Assembly: GCA_000158655.1 (NCBI GenBank)
Contig: EQ973338.1
Span: forward strand, 684,800-748,799
Direction: 5' to 3'
Length of the DNA: 64,000 nt
DNA from: [Clostridium] methylpentosum DSM 5476
GTDB taxonomy: Bacteria > Bacillota > Clostridia > Oscillospirales > Ruminococcaceae
Positions 11,401 to 19,857 of this stretch are shown piece by piece. Each line of letters opens with the position of its first letter. The stretch's first letter is position 1. The notes beneath the pieces were generated by a model. It was given only the letters and a program-made list of their open reading frames with translations. It did no database searches and had not been told where the DNA came from. The translations under genes were made by a program, and so were the position numbers.

Positions 11401-11421
11401 GAGTCTTTTGGTAAATTTCAT
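5473..11421 (-). CDS. Giant multidomain surface glycosidase, GH78-like
   Basis: A 1982-residue secreted enzyme that probably releases alpha-L-rhamnose. Residues 1-30 are a signal peptide. An N-terminal beta-sandwich (45-260) precedes a six-hairpin catalytic domain with DCPDRERAQWWGD (384-396) and STLWEVWDKN (640-649), the positions of the paired catalytic acids in GH78. Two divergent InlB-like repeats (about 805-945, each with a GWSG or NWEG core), an F5/8-type C (CBM32-like) domain, another InlB-like repeat, two further F5/8C domains and a Big-type Ig domain (about 1525-1610) follow. A FIVAR helical block (about 1612-1940) contains LRYKADKSIL. The tail AKTGD, hydrophobic stretch and KKQK resembles a sortase signal without LPXTG. 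Unlike its GH78 neighbours it has no jelly-roll insert. It is transcribed alone and its substrate is uncertain. Confidence 0.85.
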   Translation of the reverse strand: MKFTKRLASLLVVLCLLCSPVLSSLASAAQDAAQEEQEPVSTWDAQWIWDKDNSTRYDTWMNFRKTVELDEVPEQVTARIAVDSRYWLYINGEMVVFEGALKRGPTPEDSYYDSVDITQYLHTGTNTIAVQVWYWGRRDGVRSYSNVDSGQGGFLFEAELGANCLKSDSSWKVKMDPAHLRDTVYPQPNYRIPESNIMYDARLADENWTQPGFDDSDWANATEYGQAPCAPWNQLYERSIPLLKDFGLKEYENMDDYRNYTTTAQETLTMKIPYNAQMTPYLKVEAPAGLEIQMTTENTGIGAVRSTYITKEGEQEFEALGWFNGENVNYRIPAGVKVISLQYRESGYNTEFEGSFSSDNEFYNKLWEMSLRTLYVTMRDNYMDCPDRERAQWWGDVTNEMMMMMYALDEQSYQLYEKGLTSKLGFLDENTNVLQTVVPIQGDYFELPMQELAGVCGYWEYYLYTGKTDILEMMYEPSKNYLNLWEMGDNGLVIHRGGSWDWPDWGSNSDVPALENAWYYKALTAVKQMAQELGHDEDIPAMEERLLSIQMNYNSFWTEDGFKSTNQARPDDRANAVALLAGLVDKSQYPAVREVLNTVENASPYMEKYVLDALCEMGYMEDAQDRMVRRYTPMVNDNYSTLWEVWDKNGGTRNHAWSGGPLISMSKYMAGVAPLSAGYDSYQVKPDLGELNQASVSVPSVKGDIVVDITRDPEAKTLSMNLVSPAETQAVVAVPRFAGENMRVTVGGTVVFENGAAAGTVDGFTYTSNDANYIYFNAAPGTWEITADVLADGTESEYALNITGSAGGQVLVDGTAVDLPYSQTVPAGTEVTVQAVPDSKYDFAGWSGSIGSNDDLLTLKVNNNLTLNAGFSLKPVKEYSRIVLSNPDNADVKVEYDGRTYSLPASIVVKNGQKATLKAVDGENFRFMNWEGDRFSANRTIDLSMEDDVNLSLNTAYAALTNVALGATVTTTDSMEAAPTWSRNNLTDGNVDSKYTTNIIKNVGENGDISDSPQDLTFDFGSAKSFDTVTIYPRTDASTADGKTPNFPKEFLVQVSDDGANYTDAKHVVVEQNPEGQAQTFDVGSQKARFMRIRVLRLGDLAGDEGVANAYRIQLNEIMAYSRAVDPSQEYTLTLKKSGSGSAVVLGNDEEMPMTKSYPAGSVVAIEAVPDDMNQFTGWSGSVSTPDRLMYVVMNQDISLTASFKSLTNDTTNENLALNRKVNTNDSYNGSGWDSSYLTDGQFDCSTTPKGYTSNPYPTQTPANPISVEIDLGRITTLNQVVLYPRRDVSSVDGEGTSPNYPDTFKIQVKGEDGEYRDVYSVEGADNPNNQPVTYNFDSQSARYVRLYVTKLGKPIAGENQMYVQLEEMEVYNNYRNPENIARGKEVTSNQPYIAAPSWTYENLVDGKLTSEGKDSPSGIKGFTTNGSSNRDVSANPFWVQVNFGAVNKLNYVELYPRTDVEAIEKGSGVTANFPEDFTIQTSTNGKDFTVVYTATGVQNQRGPYVCEFDTVEAQYVRVVVTKLGYPTWDEGSTAAGTSRLQLAELRAGNVSNDPPKMGDIKIETDGASTALTVGEQLPISAVVTPSSLSDNSVYWTIEDSDGTPSEVADLLNTDTETPTIVARSAGKAYVVARFANGLPATAILSIEVKDKPAIDTDKSILKYVLDYAQAQIDAGRTEHLIPLVQAKFTGAFEHATNVYGDPTVTQQEVDEAWVLLMNAIHMLDFQKGDKEALIASITAAQGLDLDLYGNSQADKDAVTAALKAAIVVRDDENALQGEIDAAREALDAAVAKLVLKNTSVLEAAIRVAETYDLSLYIEAGQAEFVTALKAANDVLADKASTQEEIDQAADDLLIAMMNLRYKADKSILEKVVAAVANIDLSGYTSESVDWFNRALDAANSLLSDQNLEATDENNAAIQAAADELEAAYKALTPLRAADLEGDAAVTASGGTAKTGDANTAAAAAAMLLLAGAAFVLTKKQK

Positions 11422-11529
11422 TCAATTACCCCCTTTAAAATCTGCATTCGTTTGAACGTACCTTCCTCTCTGTTGTCTTCCCCCTTTTTCCTCAAAATCG
11501 GTCCCATGTGTCTGTGGCGCACGCCACTT

Positions 11530-11557
11530 ATTCTATTATATCACAATTGAATAGAAT
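11530..11557 (-). promoter_or_regulatory. Putative promoter and operator of the 1982-residue glycosidase
   Basis: A minus-strand TATAAT (11540-11535) lies inside an 8-bp inverted repeat, ATTCTATT (11530-11537) and AATAGAAT (11550-11557). A second palindrome, GTGGCG-ca-CGCCAC, lies just downstream near 11512-11525. The -35 is weak, which fits an activated or repressed promoter. The regulator is unknown. Confidence 0.4.
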
Positions 11558-11626
11558 TTTCATGATTTTAACGCTGCTTTCAGCCAAAAATTATCGGGCT
11601 TAATTTGTCGAATTTCAACAACAGCG

Positions 11627-11875
11627 CTACTCCATAAAATCCTCAATGGATCCAGTGCGCTGGTCGCACGCCCCGCAGCATCCCCCATAACAGCCGCTGA
11701 CCGTCTCCCCCGGTGCGACGATGCAAAGGGTCTCGGGTTCTCCCTCGCCGCGTTTTTTTAATTTAGTCCCTGCGAGAAACGCCTCGCATTCCTCCAAACT
11801 CCCCTCGAGCAAAACGAGAGAAGTGTTGCCCACGACCTGATATTGATTTGTGTTGTTGGTGTATTCTTTTTTCAT
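11627..11875 (-). CDS. Small cysteine-rich protein of unknown function
   Basis: An 82-residue protein. The ATG at 11875 is preferred over upstream starts because GGAGG lies 9 nt before it. The sequence begins MKKEYTNNTNQYQV and ends with a cysteine cluster, SGCYGGCCGACDQRTGS, four Cys within eight residues, which could bind metal. There is no signal peptide or membrane segment. A 249-nt gene with an intact ribosome site between two glycosidase genes is credible, but I do not recognise the family. Confidence 0.6.
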   Translation of the reverse strand: MKKEYTNNTNQYQVVGNTSLVLLEGSLEECEAFLAGTKLKKRGEGEPETLCIVAPGETVSGCYGGCCGACDQRTGSIEDFME

Positions 11876-11979
11876 ACCAATGCGCCTCCTACAAAATAAT
11901 CTAACTATAGTATACCACAATCCCCCCGCCGGGGATACTCCCTCCTCAGCGTAAAAACACCGTTTTCCCGCATGCAAAT

Positions 11980-12324
11980 CGCATTCCTAAAACAGGAAAC
12001 CTGATATTTCTTTCACAAAAACAAATTTTTCTGAAAAAAAGATTCAAAAAACACTTGGGTTTTCGCAAGATTTATCAAATTAATTTAAGACATATGTTTA
12101 AATTCTATAAATATAAATCCACTTATTTGTCGACCTTGTATAACCGCACACAAAAAATGTCCAGAAACACACGAAAAAGTACGTGCGTTTTTCACTTTTT
12201 TGCTTATAATTTAGATTGAACGTAAATTATCCTATTTATCACAACATAATTTTTATGACTATTCCACGAAAGGGGGATCGGCTGTTTTACCGGTAACTAC
12301 GTTCTTAGATTAAGGAGGATTAAA
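11980..12324 (+). promoter_or_regulatory. AT-rich upstream region of the GH95 gene
   Basis: No gene is visible. The stretch is strongly AT-rich. A candidate -10 (TATAAT, 12205-12210) has no convincing -35. GGAGG sits 6 nt before the GH95 start at 12325, leaving a leader of about 110 nt if that -10 is used. Confidence 0.35.
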
Positions 12325-15300
12325 ATGAAGAAAAAGATTTTAGCTGCGCTGCTTGCCGCTGCAATGCTGATGTCGGCCATGGGGACGAGCGTTTCCGCTT
12401 TTGAAATTGGGAACTCGCAGCCGGCGGGCGTGACGAGCGTGCGCAACACCAACCCGCTGCGGCTGTGGTACACCAAGCCCGCACCGGTCAATACAGACAG
12501 CAAACAGTGGCAGTACACCGTTCTGCCGCTCGGCAACGGCTACATGGGCGGGATGGTGTTCGGCGGCATCTCCAAAGAGCGCGTTCACTTCAACGAAAAA
12601 TCCATGTGGACCGGCGGCCCGAGCGCATCCCGTCCCAACCACAACGGCTCTAACCGGACGGAACCGGTCACAACCGAGTGGCTCGATGAGTTCCGCGCTG
12701 AGCTCGACGACAAGACCAACGACGTGTGGGGATTGTCCTCATCCGCCGGCAACAATAAACTCCTCGATCTCATCCGCGGCCCCAAACGGGACAACTGGGA
12801 CAACGGCATGGGCATGTATCAAGACTTCGGAGACATCTACATGGACTTTGCCCGCGCCGGCATCACCGACGACATGGCGGAGAACTATGTGCGCGACCTT
12901 GACCTGACTACCGCGCTCTCCACCGTCAGCTATGACATTGGCGGCGTGCACTACACCCGCGAGTACTTTAACAGCTACCCGGACAACGTGCTCGCCATGC
13001 GCCTGAACGCCTCGGAGGCGGGCAAGCTGACTTTTGACGCTTCGATCACCCCGGCGTCGTCCACCAGCTCGACCAACCGCACTGTCACCGCTGAGGGAGA
13101 CATCATCACCCTGCGCGGCCAGATTCGGGACAACCAGCTGCAGTATGAAGCGCAGCTCAAAGTCCTCAACGAGGGCGGAACCCTCAAGGCGAACGAAGAT
13201 GGGACGATATCGATCGACGGCGCCGACTCGGTCACCCTGATTCTCGCCTGCGGCACCGACTACAAAAACGAATGGCCAAAATACCGCGGCGAAGACCCGC
13301 ACGAAGCGATTTCCGCCCGCATCGACAATGCGGCTGACAAAGGCTTTGACGCGCTCTACCAGACCCATCTCGAGGACTACCAGGAGCTCTTCTCCAGAGT
13401 TGACCTTGACCTGGGCGAAGAACTCCCCAACATTCCGACTGACGAGCTCATTCAAAACTACCGGGATGGCGAGCACAACAAATCGCTTGAAGTGTTGACC
13501 TACCAGATGGGCCGTTATCTGACCATCGCGGGTTCCCGTGAAAACACCCTGCCCACCAACCTCAACGGCGTGTGGATGATCGGCTCCGCCAGCCAGTTTT
13601 GGAATGCGGACTACCACTTCAACGTCAACTTCCAGATGAACTACTGGCCCACCATGGCGGCAAACCTCGCAGAGTGCATGCTGCCTTACAACGATTACAT
13701 GGAATCCCTTGTAGAGCCTGGACGCGTCACAGCGGGGGCGACTGCCGGACTTTCGACCGAGCCGGGCACCCCGATCGGTGAAGGAAACGGCTTTAACGCT
13801 CATACCGTCAACAACATCTTCGGCACAACCGGCCCCTACCAGGTACAGGAATTCGGCTGGACCCTTGGCGGTGCCTCCTGGGCGCTGGAAAATTCCTACG
13901 ATTACTACGCCTATACCCAGGATGAGGACTATCTGAGAGACAAGATCTATCCGATGCTCAAAGAGCAGGCGACCTTCTACTCCAAGTTCCTCTGGCACAG
14001 CGATTACCAGAACCGTCTGGTCGTCGGCCCGTCGGTTTCCCCGGAACAGGGCCCGACCACAAACGGCTCCACCTTTGATCAGTCGATCGCATGGGAAGCG
14101 TTTGAAGAGGCAATCAACGCCTCCGAAGCACTCGGAGTGGACGAAGACCTCCGCGCAACCTGGGCGGAGATGCAGAGCCAGCTCAACCCGATCATCGTCG
14201 GCGACGAAGGCCAGATCAAAGAGTGGTACGAAGAGACCACCATCGGCAAGGCGCAGGCCGGAGACCTCGATGAGGTGAATATTCCCAACTACAACGCGGG
14301 TTATGCCGGACCTCACCGCCACATCTCCCACCTTGTCGGCCTCTTCCCCGGTACCCTCATCAACGAAAACACCCCCGAGTGGCTCGAAGCTGCGAAATAC
14401 TCCCTCGAGAAAAAGGGCTTCAAGGCAACCGGCTGGTCCAAAGCGCACAAACTCAACACCTGGGCGAGAACCAAAGACGCTGAGAACACCTACAAAATGG
14501 TGCAGGCCATGCTGAGCAGCAACTACGCCGGCATCATGGACAACCTCTTTGCCTCCCACGGCCAGGGCACCAACCACGAGGGCACCCCGGTCTTCCAGAT
14601 CGAAGCAAACTACGGCTACACCTCGGGCATCAATGAAATGCTCGTGCAGAGCCAGCTCGGCTATGTCGACATGCTGCCCGCTATCCCCGAAGCGTGGGAT
14701 GAAGGTAGTGTTGAGGGCATCGTCGCCCGCGGCAACTTTGAGCTCGACATGGAGTGGTCCAACAACAGCGCTGACCGCTTTGTCATCCTCTCCCGCGCAG
14801 GCGGAACCTTCACCGGTCAGTACAAAGACCTTGCCTCATACACCGTGAAAACGGCGGATGGCACACCGGTGGAGACCACAAAGCTCAGCGACGACAAAAT
14901 CTCGTTTGAGACAGTCAAAGGCGAAAGCTATGTCATCGACTTCAACACTACCCCCGTCAAACTCGAAAACCAGATCAAAGTGGCAAACGAACTCTTGGCA
15001 CAGATGGACACTGACCTGCTGAGCACCGCAAAACAGGTTCTCACCGACTGCATCGTGGCCTCCCAGGAGATCGTGGACAACGAGCAGTCCGACAAATACT
15101 ATGAGCAGACCAAACTCCTCTCCTCAGCCTGTAAGACCGCACAGAGTGCAATTGAACTGAACACGACACTCACCGACGCGCAGGCCTTCTACAACGAACT
15201 CGACCCGAATGCAGACTGGGCAACCCTGCGCAGATACACCGAGACCCTCGCAGAAGAGCTTAGCAATGCAACCGCAGCGCTGCAAAACAGCGAGGCAACC

Positions 15301-17022
15301 TCCGAAACCTATACAGCTGCGCTCACTGCCCTCACTACTGCAGTTGACAACATCAAAGGCTTGGATGCACAGCTCACCGTAACATTCACCCCCAACTCAG
15401 GACAGGTTGTTTCCGGCGACCTCGTCACCATGAGCTGCCCGTTCGAAGATCTGCAGATCCGCTACACCACCGACGGCAACGATCCGTTCTCCTTCTCGAA
15501 TATCTACACCGGCCCGATCGCTGTCAAGAACGGCGGTATGACAGTCAAAGCTGCCCTCTACAATGGCACCGTGCAGATGAGCGACGTCTTCACAGCAGTT
15601 TATACCACTGCAGTAAAAGAAAATGTGGCTCCGACAGCCACTGAAGTTGTCGAATCCGACTACTATAACAACTCTGCATACTACAACGGCCGCAAGGCGG
15701 TAGACGGCAGTACCTCTACCCGCTGGGCGACCAACAACGGCACCCAATCCGCAACCTTGGAGCTCACTTTTGAGAACCCAGTAACAGTGGATTCCGCGGC
15801 CATCAACCAGTACTATTACTCCTCTTCAAACGACATCAAAAACTTTAACATTGAGTACTGGAACGGCGAGGAATGGATTGCAGCCCTGACTGGCGGTTCG
15901 ATGGGAACGGCTCGGAAAGAATTCTCCTTCGACGAATTCACAGCGAACAAAATCCGTCTCAACATCATCGATGGAAGCAATCCTTCCATTTATGAATTCG
16001 AGCTCTTTAAACCCGTTGTCTTTGAGGAAACCGAAACCAACAAGACCATCCTCTCCAAAGTAATCGACAGCGCCGCAGCTGCTATCGAAAGCGGCGAGGT
16101 GGACAATGCGATCCAGAGCGTCCGGGAAAGCTTTATGGCGACCTACAACTACGCAGTCGCTGTCAACGAGAATCCGACATCGGATCAGGAGACCATCGAC
16201 CGCGCATGGGTCTCCCTCATGACAGAGATTCACAAGCTCGGCCTGATCGCCGGCGACAAGACCACCCTGCAGGAGCACTACGACTTCTACAGCGCACTTG
16301 ATCTTGAACTCTACATCGACGGCGCAGAAAAAGACAACTTTATCGCAGCACTCGACGCAGCGCTCAAAGTCCTCAACGACGGCGACGCGATGGAGGCTGA
16401 AATCCAGGCTGCAGACAGCGCACTCATCGCAGCGGCTGACGCACTTGTCAAACGTGGCGACAAAGAAGCGCTCCAAAACGCAGTGGATCTGACCGTAAAT
16501 TACGATGAAAACGATTACGCCAAGGGATGGGATGCCTTCGTCGCAGCACGCGATGCGGCAAACGAAGTCCTTGGCAACAAGAATGCAACTCAGGAAGAAG
16601 TCGACAGCGCGCTCGACACACTCATCAATGCAATGCTCGATCTCCGTTACAAAGCGGACAAGAGCATCCTCAACAAGCTGACCAAGCAGGCTGAGGCAAT
16701 TGACCTGACCGGCTTCAGCAAAGCGAGCGTCGATGCATTCAACGCCGCGCTTGCCAACGCAAAAGCTGCTGCTGCGGATCCCACCCTCTCCACCGATGAG
16801 CAGGATGTGGTGAACAAGGCAGTCTCGGATCTGTCCGAAGCAATCAAAGGACTGACCTACGCAGACGGCACTCCCGCTGACATCCAGGTCAACGGCGACG
16901 GCAGTATCACCGGCAATTCCGCATCCGCTAAGACGGGCGAAACCACCCCGATCGCAATGGCGGTTGCCGCTCTGCTCCTCGCAGGCGGTGCAGCGGTTGT
17001 GCTGAAAAAAGAAAAACACTAA
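12325..17022 (+). CDS. Surface GH95 alpha-L-fucosidase/alpha-L-galactosidase
   Basis: A 1565-residue secreted enzyme removing terminal alpha-L-fucose or alpha-L-galactose. Residues 1-25 are a signal peptide. The GH95 N-domain begins NPLRLWYTKPA and the catalytic (alpha/alpha)6 domain spans about 380-760. Motifs are DYHFNVNFQMNYWP (Asn433 and Asn435, matching the base-activating Asn pair of AfcA) and PSVSPE (Glu574, the acid). The motif usually FQIDxNFG reads FQIEANYG, so Glu760 replaces the usual Asp. After the catalytic part come a helical region (about 985-1110), a chitobiase-C-like beta-domain (about 1110-1185), an F5/8C domain (about 1190-1325), FIVAR repeats with LRYKADKSIL, and a SAKTGE tail with a hydrophobic anchor and KKEKH. 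It is the only large glycosidase on the plus strand. Confidence 0.9.
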   Translation: MKKKILAALLAAAMLMSAMGTSVSAFEIGNSQPAGVTSVRNTNPLRLWYTKPAPVNTDSKQWQYTVLPLGNGYMGGMVFGGISKERVHFNEKSMWTGGPSASRPNHNGSNRTEPVTTEWLDEFRAELDDKTNDVWGLSSSAGNNKLLDLIRGPKRDNWDNGMGMYQDFGDIYMDFARAGITDDMAENYVRDLDLTTALSTVSYDIGGVHYTREYFNSYPDNVLAMRLNASEAGKLTFDASITPASSTSSTNRTVTAEGDIITLRGQIRDNQLQYEAQLKVLNEGGTLKANEDGTISIDGADSVTLILACGTDYKNEWPKYRGEDPHEAISARIDNAADKGFDALYQTHLEDYQELFSRVDLDLGEELPNIPTDELIQNYRDGEHNKSLEVLTYQMGRYLTIAGSRENTLPTNLNGVWMIGSASQFWNADYHFNVNFQMNYWPTMAANLAECMLPYNDYMESLVEPGRVTAGATAGLSTEPGTPIGEGNGFNAHTVNNIFGTTGPYQVQEFGWTLGGASWALENSYDYYAYTQDEDYLRDKIYPMLKEQATFYSKFLWHSDYQNRLVVGPSVSPEQGPTTNGSTFDQSIAWEAFEEAINASEALGVDEDLRATWAEMQSQLNPIIVGDEGQIKEWYEETTIGKAQAGDLDEVNIPNYNAGYAGPHRHISHLVGLFPGTLINENTPEWLEAAKYSLEKKGFKATGWSKAHKLNTWARTKDAENTYKMVQAMLSSNYAGIMDNLFASHGQGTNHEGTPVFQIEANYGYTSGINEMLVQSQLGYVDMLPAIPEAWDEGSVEGIVARGNFELDMEWSNNSADRFVILSRAGGTFTGQYKDLASYTVKTADGTPVETTKLSDDKISFETVKGESYVIDFNTTPVKLENQIKVANELLAQMDTDLLSTAKQVLTDCIVASQEIVDNEQSDKYYEQTKLLSSACKTAQSAIELNTTLTDAQAFYNELDPNADWATLRRYTETLAEELSNATAALQNSEATSETYTAALTALTTAVDNIKGLDAQLTVTFTPNSGQVVSGDLVTMSCPFEDLQIRYTTDGNDPFSFSNIYTGPIAVKNGGMTVKAALYNGTVQMSDVFTAVYTTAVKENVAPTATEVVESDYYNNSAYYNGRKAVDGSTSTRWATNNGTQSATLELTFENPVTVDSAAINQYYYSSSNDIKNFNIEYWNGEEWIAALTGGSMGTARKEFSFDEFTANKIRLNIIDGSNPSIYEFELFKPVVFEETETNKTILSKVIDSAAAAIESGEVDNAIQSVRESFMATYNYAVAVNENPTSDQETIDRAWVSLMTEIHKLGLIAGDKTTLQEHYDFYSALDLELYIDGAEKDNFIAALDAALKVLNDGDAMEAEIQAADSALIAAADALVKRGDKEALQNAVDLTVNYDENDYAKGWDAFVAARDAANEVLGNKNATQEEVDSALDTLINAMLDLRYKADKSILNKLTKQAEAIDLTGFSKASVDAFNAALANAKAAAADPTLSTDEQDVVNKAVSDLSEAIKGLTYADGTPADIQVNGDGSITGNSASAKTGETTPIAMAVAALLLAGGAAVVLKKEKH

Positions 17023-17050
17023 GCCAAACTAAAAACTTTCTTCCTTTTTA

Positions 17051-17086
17051 AAACCCCTGCCAGCAGAAATGTTGGCAGGGGTTTTT
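17051..17086 (+). terminator. Intrinsic terminator of the GH95 gene
   Basis: AAACCCCTGCCA pairs with TGGCAGGGGTTT, followed by TT, 29 nt after the stop codon. Confidence 0.85.
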
Positions 17087-17169
17087 CCTGTGCGCTTTTC
17101 TATTAAAAAATCCTTGGGTTCTGCCGGAGATAGAGAAAAAGTGAAGGGCAAGGGCGCTTCTGCAAATTA

Positions 17170-17345
17170 AAAGCAGAAGAAATGAACATCTAAATCTATA
17201 TCAGTATTTATGTCAAGTGGACGTGATCTATTTCGGGTTGCTGTGTGTCATGGCTCTATTCGATCTTGCGTAACCAAGCAGATAATTGCCCCCTTCTAGG
17301 GTCTGGGCATTCCATCTGTTCACAGATGGAATGGGTACCGTTCCC
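17170..17345. repeat. Structured intergenic repeat, copy A
   Basis: This non-coding stretch resembles 62535-62715. Both have AAWYYATATCWGTATTTATG, then TATTCGAT about 60 nt on, then a hairpin with loop TTCA. In this copy the stem is perfect: ATTCCATCTG (17309-17318), TTCA, CAGATGGAAT (17323-17332). Most stem positions differ from copy B yet still pair. No open frame is conserved between the copies. It could be a structured RNA or the remnant of a small mobile repeat. Confidence 0.5.
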
Positions 17346-17471
17346 CTCGCCTTGTCCTGAAAAATCTGAATAAAACGACTGCCGTCAACCATATGGACAT
17401 CTCAATTCTATTTCATTCACATTTTCATCCTGCGAAATCTACTCAATGTCCCAGTTCCTCCAGCTCTAGTT

Positions 17472-17500
17472 GGAAAGCGCCTACACAGCGGCGCTTTTCC
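17472..17500. terminator. Terminator-like hairpin
   Basis: GGAAAGCGCC pairs with GGCGCTTTTCC across an 8-nt loop. It lies in a 700-nt stretch without recognised genes and may stop transcription from either side. Confidence 0.4.
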
Positions 17501-17658
17501 CCACTCGCACACCGTCGGGCATTGAGCTGCTTGAAGTTCCTTCCCAGCCGTCGCATCCCAGGTCTATTTTCTTGTAAGCGGCTGTGTTTTTCACTGGGTC
17601 CGGCAGTGATCTCTCCTCAACTTCCGGGATTCAGGTGTGCATTCTCTGTGCTTGCAAC

Positions 17659-17700
17659 ACCACCCCCGCTGCGGTTTGCCGACAGTGGGGGTGGTTTCTT
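17659..17700. terminator. Terminator-like hairpin downstream of dapL
   Basis: ACCACCCCCGCTG pairs with CAGTGGGGGTGGT. The T-rich tract lies on the plus-strand side. It lies about 95 nt beyond the dapL stop and may end that operon. From 17346 to 17793 I see no gene. Confidence 0.5.
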
Positions 17701-17793
17701 TGCATGTTTATTTTAACTCCAGTCGATGTGGGGCGATGGCTTGTGAAATCCAAACGGTCGGGGCAGGAAACTTCCCCTCCCCCGCCTGTTGCC

Positions 17794-18981
17794 TCAGTTC
17801 GAAAGGCTGAGTTTCTTGAGCCGGGAAACTGCCTCAGCAGTGCTGTCCCGGTCCCCAAATGCAGTGAGACGGAAAAAGCCTTCGCCGTTTTTTCCGAATC
17901 CCGCGCCCGGCGTGCCCACCACGTTTGCCTCGGTGAGCAGGCGGTCGAAGTACTCCCAGGAGGAGAGCCCGCCCGGACATTTGAGCCAGATGTAGGGGGA
18001 GTTCTCCCCTCCGGTAAACCAGATGCCCATCTCCCGCAGCGCGCCGGCGATCATCCGGGCGTTTTCCCGGTAGTAGTCAATCGCCTTGTGGATCTGGCGC
18101 TGCCCCTGTTCTGTAAAGACCGCTTCTGCACCCCGTTGAACAATATAGGGGACGCCGTTGAACTTGGTCGTTTGGCGGCGCAGCCACAGTTTGTTGAGCG
18201 ATACCCCCTCCTGTTCAAGCGCCAGCGGCACAACGGTATAACCGCAGCGAGTGCCGGTAAATCCAGCAGTCTTGGAAAGGGAGCAAAACTCGATCGCGCA
18301 CTCCTTCGCACCCTCAATCTCAAAGATGGATCGGGGCAGCGCAGGGTCGGAGAGAAACGCCTCATACGCCGCGTCAAAAAGAATGACAGCGCCGCACTCC
18401 CTCGCATAATCCACCCATGCCTTGAGTTGATCGCGGCTGTACACCGCGCCGGTCGGATTGTTGGGTGAACAGAGGTAGATGATATCCGCCTTGATCGACG
18501 GGTCGGGCAACGGCAGAAAGCCGTTTTGCTCGTTTGCATCAAGGTAAACGATCTTGCGGCCCGCCATTAGATTGGTGTCCACATACACCGGATATACCGG
18601 ATCGGGAATAAGCACGGTGTTCTCAGATGAAAAGAGGTCGAGAATGTTGCCGACGTCGCTTTTGGCGCCGTCGCTGACGAAAATCTCCTGCAGGTCCAGT
18701 ACTACCCCACGTTTGGCGTAGTAGCCCTGAAGCGCCTCCTTGACAAAATCGTAACCCTGCTCTGGGCCGTAGCCGTGAAAGGACTCTTTGCGCCCCATCT
18801 CGTCGACCGCTCGGTGCATTGCCTGCACCACTGCGTCGCACAGCGGCAGGGTCACATCCCCAATGCCGAGGCGGATGATCTCTTTTTCTGGGTGCTCCTG
18901 CTGGTACGCTGCAACCTTGTGCGCAATTGTAGAAAACAGATAGCTGTCCTGCAAATCGGAAAAATGCTCATTGAGTTTCAT
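17794..18981 (-). CDS. dapL: LL-diaminopimelate aminotransferase
   Basis: A 395-residue PLP-dependent fold-type I aminotransferase that converts tetrahydrodipicolinate plus glutamate directly to LL-diaminopimelate plus 2-oxoglutarate. Visible features are the N-terminal [10 protein letters not shown], the substrate-site [20 protein letters not shown], and the PLP lysine in [15 protein letters not shown]. The length is close to the usual ~400 for DapL. The gene follows dapF by 19 nt, and the ribosome site GGAGG overlaps the end of dapF, so the two are cotranscribed and DapF takes the DapL product to meso-DAP for peptidoglycan and lysine. Its place at the end of the glutamate synthase/glutamine synthetase operon couples amino-group transfer from glutamate to nitrogen supply. 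Confidence 0.95.
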   Translation of the reverse strand: MKLNEHFSDLQDSYLFSTIAHKVAAYQQEHPEKEIIRLGIGDVTLPLCDAVVQAMHRAVDEMGRKESFHGYGPEQGYDFVKEALQGYYAKRGVVLDLQEIFVSDGAKSDVGNILDLFSSENTVLIPDPVYPVYVDTNLMAGRKIVYLDANEQNGFLPLPDPSIKADIIYLCSPNNPTGAVYSRDQLKAWVDYARECGAVILFDAAYEAFLSDPALPRSIFEIEGAKECAIEFCSLSKTAGFTGTRCGYTVVPLALEQEGVSLNKLWLRRQTTKFNGVPYIVQRGAEAVFTEQGQRQIHKAIDYYRENARMIAGALREMGIWFTGGENSPYIWLKCPGGLSSWEYFDRLLTEANVVGTPGAGFGKNGEGFFRLTAFGDRDSTAEAVSRLKKLSLSN

Positions 18982-19000
18982 AGGCTGTTGATTTCCTCCA

Positions 19001-19837
19001 CTATAGTTTGATGGTACCGTCGAATACCTTGTCAGCAGTGCCGGTCATGGTAACGGTTTTGTCGGTATATTTGATCAAGAGATTACCTCCATTGAGCCGG
19101 ACGATGATGTCCTCTCCTTTGGCGCACAGGCCGTTTTCCACCGCAGCGACTGCGGCCGCGCAGGCCCCGGTTCCGCACGCCCAAGTCTCCCCGCTGCCCC
19201 GTTCCCACACCCGCATACGCAGGGTGTTTTTTCCAGTGAGTTTTATGAACTCGGTATTCACCCGCTCGGGGAAGAGCTCACTGTTTTCAAACTGCGGGCC
19301 AATCTTTTCAATTTCAAGCCCTTCCACATCGTCGCACAAGACAACGCAGTGCGGGTTGCCCATTGACACGCAGGTGATGTTGTAAGAGGTCCCCCCGATC
19401 TTCACAGGAGAATTCACCACTTGCGTCCCTTCAATGAGCACTGGGAGGGAGGACGGATGCATCTGGGCAGGGCCCATATCGACTGTGACACTGCGCACCC
19501 CGCTGCGCTGCTTGTGCAAAACGAGGTGCTTGACGCCGCTGAGCGTCTCGATGTCGAGCTCATTTTTGTCCCCTACGAGCCCGTTGTCGCTGAGGTATTT
19601 ACCCACGCAGCGGATCGCGTTGCCGCACATCTTTCCCTCGCTCCCGTCGGCGTTGAACATCCGCATTTTAGCATCTGCAATGTCAGAGCGACAGATCAGC
19701 ACAATGCCGTCCCCACCGATGCCAAAATGGCGGTCAGACAGCCGGACGCTGAGTGGTCCGGGCTCACTGAGTTCCTGTTCCATGCAGTTAAAATAGATGT
19801 AGTCGTTGCCGCACCCCTGCATTTTAGTAAATTCCAT
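19001..19837 (-). CDS. dapF: Diaminopimelate epimerase
   Basis: A cofactor-independent racemase that converts LL-DAP to meso-DAP. The ATG at 19837 ([12 protein letters not shown]) is preferred over one nine codons upstream because GGAG lies 7 nt before it and because it avoids overlap with the ANTAR gene. The 278-residue product has the two catalytic cysteine motifs, [15 protein letters not shown] and [11 protein letters not shown]. It follows the ANTAR gene by 20 nt and precedes dapL, all in one direction. Confidence 0.95.
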   Translation of the reverse strand: MEFTKMQGCGNDYIYFNCMEQELSEPGPLSVRLSDRHFGIGGDGIVLICRSDIADAKMRMFNADGSEGKMCGNAIRCVGKYLSDNGLVGDKNELDIETLSGVKHLVLHKQRSGVRSVTVDMGPAQMHPSSLPVLIEGTQVVNSPVKIGGTSYNITCVSMGNPHCVVLCDDVEGLEIEKIGPQFENSELFPERVNTEFIKLTGKNTLRMRVWERGSGETWACGTGACAAAVAAVENGLCAKGEDIIVRLNGGNLLIKYTDKTVTMTGTADKVFDGTIKL

Positions 19838-19857
19838 GCCCTCACTCCTTCTAATAT

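Noticed and set aside
12739-14577. A 612-codon minus-strand frame
   Set aside because: It lies opposite the GH95 catalytic region and has no recognisable domains.
17384-17793. A short protein gene between the GH95 gene and dapL
   Set aside because: Open frames here cross terminator-like hairpins and have no ribosome site.
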